From Phycisphaeraceae bacterium (lineage in GTDB: Bacteria > Planctomycetota > Phycisphaerae > Phycisphaerales > Phycisphaeraceae): a DNA stretch of 7,076 bases. The position numbers and the translations under genes were made by a program. Below are positions 1 through 4,593 of this stretch, one piece after another; the first letter of the stretch is position 1; each line of letters starts with the position of its first letter. The stretch spans positions 1-7,076 of the forward strand of contig JAESSU010000015.1 in assembly GCA_016763955.1 (NCBI GenBank), given 5' to 3'. The notes beneath the pieces are model-generated. The model was not told where the DNA came from and ran no database searches. It was given only the letters and a program-made list of their open reading frames with translations.

Positions 1-1260
1 ACTTTAAAAGCCCCGCAGCTCACCCTACCTACAACTGTAAGCTCAAGTTCTACGTCCAAGCCAGTGACGATTTCAAATGACGCACCACGCCAGTTGGTGA
101 TTCGTAAGCCTCAGCCTGGTGATGATCTGCCTTTGATTGCTAAGTCTGTTCCTGTGGTTGTGACACCGCAGCAATTGCCTAGGGTGGCCAGTGCCGTGGT
201 GGGTCGCGTGAGTCGTGCGACACCGCCGATTCCCGATACGGAAACGCCGCCGGTGTATACGAATTGGCCTTTGATGCCTACAGCAGCTTCGGCGACCTCA
301 AGTCATTCGCCAGCTGATTCAAGGTCGATGCGAGAGCTTGCGGTGGACAAGTTGGTGATTGATAAGCCTGTTGTTGAAAAGGCTGTTGTTAGGAATCGTT
401 TGGATGGGCCTGCGCCGGTGAAGCCCGCTTTGCCTCAGGTGCCTGCAATGACACCTGCCAAGTCCCCCCCCCCGATGCCCCGTTTTCCTAATAAGATGCC
501 CCAAGTGACCGTGGCGACGACTTCTGCGGAGATCAACACACTACCTCCCATTGCTGCCCCCCCCGAAGCGTCCCGGGAAGTTGCCCCGAAAGTTGCTCTG
601 GAATTAGCTCCGGAATTAGCCCCGGTGGTCGTTGATGTTCCTGTGGTTGTTACGGTGCCAACGGTGAATCCGTTGCTTGCATCACGGGGTCATTTTCAGC
701 CTCAGTCGACGATGCTTTCGGATTTGGAGCAGCGGTTAATTGATGCTCACCAGTTGCCTTTGAATCAGCGACCGTTAGCTAAGATGCTTGCTGCGTATCA
801 GGCGGTGGCTAAACAGAGTCAGTTGCCCATCCGTGACCAGCGAATTGTCCAAGCACGCATGGTTCAGCTTAAGCGTGATATCAGGTTGAATCATGCCTTA
901 AATAAAATTTCATCAGCTCAGACGAGTATTTCAGGCAGTACGCCTTTTTCCCAATCTTTCACGCCCGCCCCCCCGGTCGCTGCTGCAAATGCTCCGTGGG
1001 TTCCAGCACATTTTGATATAGTCGGTCAATTGCTTGCCAGTGCGGTTTACGATGGTCAGAATCTACCTCGGCTTTACCGTTTGGTGAATCCTGCGGATGG
1101 TCGGGTGACGCTTGCTTATATCCGACCCAATGATCAGATTAATCCTTCTGTTCATCTGGGGCGTGTGGTTGGGATTTTGGGCAAGCCAGAGATGGATCAG
1201 ACACTGCGTTTAAATGTGATTGCTCCCCAGAAAATTGTGATATTCCAAGTTGCCCCGTAA
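1..1260 (+). CDS. Pro/Val-rich hypothetical protein, 3' part (start outside window)
   Basis: The reading frame is open from base 1 to the TAA at 1258-1260, giving 419 residues. A GTG at 64 is the first start-like codon, but there is no convincing ribosome binding site and the frame stays open upstream, so the true start probably lies left of the window. About the first 230 visible residues are low-complexity, rich in Pro, Val, Ala and Thr, with imperfect repeats such as VPVVVT (two copies) and LAPELAP. This looks like a disordered linker. A helical, Gln/Leu-rich segment of roughly 70 residues follows. A compact C-terminal region of about 85 residues contains AVYDGQNLPRLYRLV and LGRVVGILG and looks like a small beta domain. 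I recall similar tails on planctomycete proteins carrying bacterial SH3 domains, but no SH3 domain is visible here. The coding sequence contains runs of ten, eight and seven C. The function is unknown. Confidence 0.8.
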   Translation, partial: TLKAPQLTLPTTVSSSSTSKPVTISNDAPRQLVIRKPQPGDDLPLIAKSVPVVVTPQQLPRVASAVVGRVSRATPPIPDTETPPVYTNWPLMPTAASATSSHSPADSRSMRELAVDKLVIDKPVVEKAVVRNRLDGPAPVKPALPQVPAMTPAKSPPPMPRFPNKMPQVTVATTSAEINTLPPIAAPPEASREVAPKVALELAPELAPVVVDVPVVVTVPTVNPLLASRGHFQPQSTMLSDLEQRLIDAHQLPLNQRPLAKMLAAYQAVAKQSQLPIRDQRIVQARMVQLKRDIRLNHALNKISSAQTSISGSTPFSQSFTPAPPVAAANAPWVPAHFDIVGQLLASAVYDGQNLPRLYRLVNPADGRVTLAYIRPNDQINPSVHLGRVVGILGKPEMDQTLRLNVIAPQKIVIFQVAP

Positions 1261-1314
1261 TTTTGATATGTCGATTGCAATTGCGTGAGCAGGGCAAGCG
1301 TCTGTCGCGAAAAT

Positions 1315-1451
1315 TGTCTTGGCGAGCCGTGTTGTGTCAACACGGAATTGACTGCAGGTCAAAGATGTTGCGTCAAAAATACTTTGTTCACAGATTTTAC
1401 AGTTTGACCGAGGGGCAAAATTGGGCTGACACAGCCTAGCTCGCCAAGACA
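1315..1451 (+). repeat. Palindromic multi-arm element, copy 1 (137 bp)
   Basis: Perfect 13-bp terminal inverted repeats, TGTCTTGGCGAGC (1315-1327) and GCTCGCCAAGACA (1439-1451), enclose a series of hairpins. Arm 1 abuts the left repeat: CGTGTTG-TGT-CAACACG at 1328-1344. The last arm abuts the right repeat: TGGGCTG-ACA-CAGCCTA at 1422-1438, with one G·T pair. The middle holds TTGAC-TGCAG-GTCAA (1348-1362), and GGTCAAA (1357-1363) can instead pair with TTTGACC (1403-1409). A weaker inner hairpin (1404-1408/1414-1418) has one A·G mismatch. The element is followed by GGGGGCA, as is the copy at 4371-4519. It lies 54 bp after one gene and ends 78 bp before the next start codon. No clear target-site duplication flanks it. 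It resembles ERIC-like or MITE-like intergenic repeats in size and position, but I do not recognise the family. Confidence 0.85.
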
Positions 1452-1474
1452 GGGGGCAGGTGATTATGTAAAAT
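1446..1474 (+). promoter_or_regulatory. Possible sigma70-type promoter for the small TPR gene
   Basis: AAGACA (1446-1451) matches TTGACA at four of six positions. It is separated by 17 bp from TAAAAT (1469-1474), which resembles TATAAT. The -35-like box is the right tip of the palindromic element, so the repeat could supply part of a promoter. The second copy of the element has no matching -10 box at this distance. Use of this promoter would also leave the element out of the transcript. The call is weak. Confidence 0.2.
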
Positions 1475-1529
1475 GTTCTAATCGTAGAAAAACCGAACCC
1501 TTGATGGGCTTCTAACCGAAAACAATAGC

Positions 1530-1985
1530 GTGAGTCGAAAAAAAACCAAACGTAAAATTAAATCACCGTGTAAACCACCAGTGAATTCATCAGCGAATCC
1601 ACCTGCCAGTGACACGGGTAGCGGGTTGCCTCTTACGCCCTTAACTGAAGCTTTGGGCATGATGCAAACAGGGGATTTGGATATGGCATTGGAGTTGGTC
1701 GATACTCATCTGCAATCGCAAGTATCCGATCCCATGGCATATCATCTCAAAGGTTTGATCTATCATCGGCAAGCTCAATATGAACAAGCCATCGTAGCCT
1801 TCGAACAATCAATCGAAATAGCGCCCCCCAAAGCGCCTTGGTATCTGAACCTGGGACTAAGCTTACTCGCTGCAAAAAAACAACAACAAGCCATTTCAGC
1901 TTTCAAAAAATCCCTAGAAATCGACAGCGACTACCAACCTGCTCAAGAGCAATTGATGTTAGCGCTATCCGATGCTAACGAATAA
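1530..1985 (+). CDS. Small TPR-repeat protein with basic N-terminus
   Basis: The frame encodes 151 residues starting with GTG. The Shine-Dalgarno signal is weak, so the start is uncertain; an internal ATG at 1659 would still keep most of the repeats. Residues 2-16 are strongly basic (KKTKRKIK). A Ser/Pro linker leads to about three tetratricopeptide repeats at roughly 36-69, 70-102 and 103-137. The best matches are YHLKGLIYHRQAQYEQAIVAF and WYLNLGLSLLAAKKQQQAISAF, with the usual small residues at positions 8 and 20 and a Pro or Asp near each repeat end. There is no signal peptide or membrane segment, so it is probably a cytoplasmic adaptor. TPR domains bind proteins; the partner cannot be told from sequence. 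The gene stands alone, 78 bp downstream of the palindromic element and convergent with the nucleotidase gene. Confidence 0.8.
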   Translation: MSRKKTKRKIKSPCKPPVNSSANPPASDTGSGLPLTPLTEALGMMQTGDLDMALELVDTHLQSQVSDPMAYHLKGLIYHRQAQYEQAIVAFEQSIEIAPPKAPWYLNLGLSLLAAKKQQQAISAFKKSLEIDSDYQPAQEQLMLALSDANE

Positions 1986-2025
1986 TTGTGGGTGTAATTA
2001 GAGCTTTTTGCATCATTATCTCCCC

Positions 2026-2114
2026 CCCGCAGGAATTGACTGCGTCACTTCCAACGGCTTTTGCCTGAAATATGAAACAAGCCGCCGGAAGCTGCGTAAG
2101 CAGATTCCCGCGGG
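2026..2114 (-). other. Cloverleaf-folding sequence (candidate structured RNA or repeat)
   Basis: Read on the minus strand, the segment is divided into stems with no unpaired bases at the junction. The closing stem pairs CCCGCGGGAAT (2114-2104) with ATTCCTGCGGG (2036-2026). The next arm is CTGC-TTAC-GCAG (2103-2092). A long arm pairs CTTCCGGCGGCTT (2091-2079) with AAGCCGTTGGAAG (2060-2048) around an 18-nt loop. The last arm is TGAC-GCA-GTCA (2047-2037). All three imperfect pairs are G·T on this strand and A·C on the other, which favours a minus-strand RNA. That RNA would lie 44 nt beyond the stop codon of the nucleotidase gene, in its 3' untranslated region. A G-tract (complement of 2022-2028) overlaps and follows the fold, as in the long elements. 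The arm sizes do not fit tRNA. I do not recognise a family. Confidence 0.6.
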
Positions 2115-2140
2115 TGCCCCGAAAGTTCCCGCGTCTTTTT
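2109..2140 (+). terminator. Likely intrinsic terminator of the small TPR gene
   Basis: CGCGGG (2109-2114) pairs perfectly with CCCGCG (2128-2133) around a 13-nt loop and is followed directly by TCTTTTT. The orientation suits the plus-strand TPR gene that ends at 1985. On the minus strand no T-run follows, so it should not stop nucleotidase transcripts. The left half of the stem is also the closing strand of the cloverleaf at 2026-2114, so the two folds exclude each other in a plus-strand transcript. Confidence 0.5.
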
Positions 2141-2158
2141 AGTGAAAATGCCTTGAAA

Positions 2159-3136
2159 TCAGGCGTTTAGCACTTGCTGCACTGCTGCGACGACTTGATC
2201 GTGGATCGGGCCGCAGGTGGCAATAATGCCTCGGTTGTTTTCGAGTTGCCTGCCGTGGGTAAAGTCCAAAGGCTTGCCCGTGATATCGGTGACGGTGCCC
2301 CCAGCTTCTTGGACAACGAGCATGCCTGCTGCGTGACCCCATATCTTTTCACGGTAGGTGCTATTCATTGGAAGTCGCAGATAAATCTGAGAATCACCTT
2401 TGGCTAGCGTGCCATACTTGGCCTGGCTATCCATTCGCACGGATTCGTTGGTGATATTGAGTAGCTTGGCGATCTGTGCAGACTGGCTGTGGTCAGAGTG
2501 ACCGGATTCTACCGATTCACAAAAGCAGGCACTGGCGGTGTCGGTGATGCTGCTCACTGAAATGGCTTGGTCTTCAACCGAGTCGCTATCCCATAAGGGC
2601 AAACGCTGTGAACCTTGGCCTTTGATGGCTACAAACAATTCGCCGCCATTAAGATTCGGACAGCCTAGGAGTCCAATGACCACTTGCCCGTTTTCGATTA
2701 ATGCTAGTGCAACTGCATACTGTTCTTTACGCAGAAAACCTTTGGTCCCGTCGATGGGGTCCAGTGTCCAGTAAACAGGGGTGTCCGCATTCGCACCACC
2801 AAGATCAATCCAGCTAAGGACAGTTTCTTGATCAACGCAGTTGTCGGTCACCGCTTGGACTTGATCCATCACCGCCGCAATGACATGCTGTTGGTCATCT
2901 TGACGAAGTTCTGTTGCATCTTCTTCACCGACGACGACATCATCGGGAAAATCCTCAGCGAGCACCGAGCAGATGATGGCTTGTGAGGCATAGTCTGCCA
3001 CGGTCACGGGGGACTTGTCTTTTTTCTCGATGGTTTCAGGGCTGATGAGTCGATCTTGCACGCCTTTGCAAACGGTCGATGCTTTGCGCACGGCTTTAAT
3101 GGCTACTTCGAGTCGAGATTTTAGGTTTAATGTCAT
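2159..3136 (-). CDS. 3'(2'),5'-bisphosphate nucleotidase-like protein (HAL2/CysQ, inositol monophosphatase superfamily)
   Basis: The protein has 325 residues, near the usual HAL2/SAL1 length. It starts at an ATG with AAGGAG 8 nt upstream. Family motifs appear in order: KKDKSPVTVAD (38-48), GEED (70-73) and WTLDPIDGTKGF (123-134). A C-terminal EKIWGHAAG (263-271) is followed by EAGGTVTDITGKPLDF (277-292). Enzymes of this family remove the 3' phosphate from PAP, and often PAPS, using Mg2+, and are inhibited by lithium. PAP is a by-product of sulfate activation. Glu72, Asp126 and Asp129 match known metal ligands. The family normally has WDHA near the C-terminus, where the Asp is also a metal ligand. 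Here residue 267 is Gly (codon GGT, minus strand of 2336-2338), so activity is doubtful or altered. There is no signal peptide, so it is probably cytoplasmic. It is transcribed divergently from the larger TPR gene. Confidence 0.9.
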   Translation of the reverse strand: MTLNLKSRLEVAIKAVRKASTVCKGVQDRLISPETIEKKDKSPVTVADYASQAIICSVLAEDFPDDVVVGEEDATELRQDDQQHVIAAVMDQVQAVTDNCVDQETVLSWIDLGGANADTPVYWTLDPIDGTKGFLRKEQYAVALALIENGQVVIGLLGCPNLNGGELFVAIKGQGSQRLPLWDSDSVEDQAISVSSITDTASACFCESVESGHSDHSQSAQIAKLLNITNESVRMDSQAKYGTLAKGDSQIYLRLPMNSTYREKIWGHAAGMLVVQEAGGTVTDITGKPLDFTHGRQLENNRGIIATCGPIHDQVVAAVQQVLNA

Positions 3137-3144
3137 TTTGCAAA

Positions 3145-3150
3145 CTCCTT
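3145..3150 (-). promoter_or_regulatory. Ribosome binding site of the nucleotidase gene
   Basis: On the minus strand AAGGAG lies 8 nt before the ATG at 3136-3134. This fixes the nucleotidase start. It also argues that the plus-strand ATG at 3130, which falls inside the nucleotidase coding region, is not the start of the TPR gene. The same motif and spacing recur before the gene at 7064. Confidence 0.75.
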
Positions 3151-3180
3151 GCTTATCTGTTTTGGAGCGGGGATGGTATC

Positions 3181-4089
3181 ATGCTTGGATTGATTTTGCA
3201 CAGGGAAACTGATTTGGAATATTACCTTTTTTATACTGATCTTGAATATGACGATGCTAATGAGGTCGATAAAGCCGAAGCACTGATCGCACAGAAGGCT
3301 TATGGCCAAGCCCGCGTGCTCCTTGAGCCGGTCGCTGGCCGAGCACCTATTGAGTACATCTACTGCTTTGAAAATCCCAAGGAGCTGTTCATTAAGTTCT
3401 GGAATCTTGCTGAATACATGGGTTACATGGGCATGATGCGGAACCTTGGCGAAGAAGTTGAGCAGGAAATCATCTGGCTCAAATCCGCTTATCCCAAAGC
3501 TCAGTATCTGCTCGGTCGGATTGATATTGCCAAAGGCGATTGGGCCTCAGCTGCGGAACATTTAAATAATGCTCTGGACATGGAGCCTGATCATCCTGAG
3601 TGTTTAACGGACTTAGCAGGGGTCAGTGCCCAGATCGGCGAGTTTGAAGAAGCCTTAGAACTCTGCGAGATGGCATTGTCTTCTAGGCCGTATCTGGTGG
3701 GGCCGGTGAAGCAGCGAGCATTGACATCTTGTTATCAGTGTTTATTGCAATTAGGGCGTACTGACGAAGCGAATCAGATCAAAGACGCAGTGTTCCTCAC
3801 TGAGCCTAACAGCGAGGTCATGGGCAATGTTAAGGCTTATCGTAAAGCTCATGCCGATGGCGACATTATTGTGCCTTTGGGCATGAAGGTGGATAAGAAT
3901 ATTAAGCCTTTGCCGATGAAATCTCCGTATGACGAACCGGAACAGCTGCGACCCCGGAGTGTAAAACCTGGAGCCAAAAAGCCCTTGCCCGCACCGCCCA
4001 CCGGCAAGCCGTTACCCGCTTATGCACAATCAAAGTCCAAAGGCGATTCCGTGCAATCCAAAAAATGGTGGGAAGTCTGGCGACGGTGA
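3181..4089 (+). CDS. TPR-repeat protein with Pro/Lys-rich tail ending in a Trp-rich motif
   Basis: From the ATG at 3181 the protein has 302 residues. I prefer this start because the purine-rich GGGGA lies 7 nt upstream and it avoids overlap with the nucleotidase gene. The upstream ATG at 3130 would overlap that gene by 7 bp. A TTG at 3214, preceded by AGGGA, is another possible start. An acidic N-terminal helical region with EVDKAEALIAQKAYGQARVL resembles half a TPR. Clear repeats follow at about residues 107-139 (AKGDWASAAEHLNNAL), 141-173 (AQIGEFEEALELCEMAL) and 175-209. From about residue 245 the chain becomes a disordered Pro/Lys linker (KPLPAPPTGKPLPAYA) and ends in KKWWEVWRR. No signal peptide is clear. 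It is probably a cytoplasmic scaffold, and the tail could be a docking or membrane-contact peptide. The specific function is unknown. Confidence 0.82.
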   Translation: MLGLILHRETDLEYYLFYTDLEYDDANEVDKAEALIAQKAYGQARVLLEPVAGRAPIEYIYCFENPKELFIKFWNLAEYMGYMGMMRNLGEEVEQEIIWLKSAYPKAQYLLGRIDIAKGDWASAAEHLNNALDMEPDHPECLTDLAGVSAQIGEFEEALELCEMALSSRPYLVGPVKQRALTSCYQCLLQLGRTDEANQIKDAVFLTEPNSEVMGNVKAYRKAHADGDIIVPLGMKVDKNIKPLPMKSPYDEPEQLRPRSVKPGAKKPLPAPPTGKPLPAYAQSKSKGDSVQSKKWWEVWRR

Positions 4090-4370
4090 GTGGGGATGGT
4101 GTTTGGGAAGTTAGATATTGTGGTTATGTTTTATGACAACTCACGCTTGAACTAAGAATTTGGCGCGGCGACGCGACAATGCTCTTTAGTTTGTTGTTCA
4201 TAGATGGTTTGTCTTTTGGTTTTCGTATACCTCCGGCGAATGTTTAAGCTCAGTTGGCAGTCAATGCAGAGATGAAGTCCTGCCCACCCAATACAGCTTA
4301 CTCGTATTGATTCATGAAACCAAGTATTTTTAAAGGCTCATGTGCGAGATTTTTTTAAACGTCTAACGAT
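4090..4370. other. Intergenic region, no gene seen
   Basis: No convincing coding frame, tRNA or mobile element is visible. The clearest structures are a small inverted repeat, CAATAC (4289-4294) and GTATTG (4304-4309), and a short CTC/GAG hairpin followed by seven T near 4337-4357. The latter could be a weak terminator for the TPR gene, but its stem is only about three base pairs. The palindromic element at 4371-4519 follows directly. Confidence 0.5.
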
Positions 4371-4519
4371 TGTCTTGGCGAGCCGTGTCGTGTCGACACG
4401 AGATTGGCCGTGGGTTAAAAATGTTGCGTTAAAAATGTTTCGCCCAAAAAATTTGCTTACGGATTTTACAGTTGACCGAGAGTCAAAATCGGGCTGACAC
4501 AGCCCGGCTCGCCAAGACA
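4371..4519 (+). repeat. Palindromic multi-arm element, copy 2 (149 bp)
   Basis: The terminal repeats are identical to those of the first copy: TGTCTTGGCGAGC (4371-4383) and GCTCGCCAAGACA (4507-4519). Arm 1 is CGTGTCG-TGT-CGACACG (4384-4400). The last arm is CGGGCTG-ACA-CAGCCCG (4490-4506). Inner hairpins are TTGGC/GTTAA (4404-4408/4414-4418, two G·T pairs) and TTGAC/GTCAA (4472-4476/4482-4486). The sequence has diverged from copy 1 and is 12 bp longer, the extra bases lying in the centre, but the stems are kept by paired changes. The triloops TGT and ACA are unchanged and complementary to each other. GGGGGGCA follows. It ends 74 bp before the kinase start, close to the 78 bp seen for copy 1. 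AACG occurs on both flanks (4365-4368 and 4527-4530), but copy 1 has no equivalent, so this is weak evidence for a target duplication. Confidence 0.85.
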
Positions 4520-4593
4520 GGGGGGCAACGTTTGCACGGTGATGCGTAATTCCCACTTGCACTTAGCACCTGATTCATGGTTCAATAGAGCCT

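Noticed and set aside
64..66. GTG as the start of the first gene
   Set aside because: The frame is open to base 1 and no ribosome binding site precedes the GTG, so the gene more likely begins outside the window.
600..623. 12-bp tandem repeat GGAATTAGCYCC in the first gene
   Set aside because: It has two units only and encodes part of a low-complexity Glu-Leu-Ala-Pro stretch, as expected in such linkers.
2026..2114. tRNA gene suggested by the cloverleaf shape
   Set aside because: The 11-bp closing stem, the 3-nt and 4-nt loops, and the 13-bp arm with an 18-nt loop do not fit tRNA, and no T-loop consensus is present.
3130..3180. ATG at 3130 as the start of the larger TPR gene
   Set aside because: It lies inside the nucleotidase coding region, and its upstream sequence is that gene's N-terminal coding sequence with no ribosome binding site. 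The residues before 3181 show no TPR-like pattern.
1315..4519. Ends of a composite transposon formed by the two palindromic elements
   Set aside because: The elements are in direct orientation, no transposase lies between them, and the enclosed genes look like ordinary chromosomal genes.
4361..4537. Integron attC site (GTCTAAC upstream of a palindrome)
   Set aside because: No matching GTTRRRY core lies at the other end, and copy 1 lacks both core sites.
4338..4562. Minus-strand open frame of 74 codons across the second palindromic element
   Set aside because: It is made mostly of the inverted repeat, has no recognisable protein features, and the other copy of the element does not carry an equivalent frame.
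4308..4579. Direct repeat TGATTCATG at 4308-4316 and 4571-4579
   Set aside because: Nine bases with unrelated flanks are readily explained by chance.
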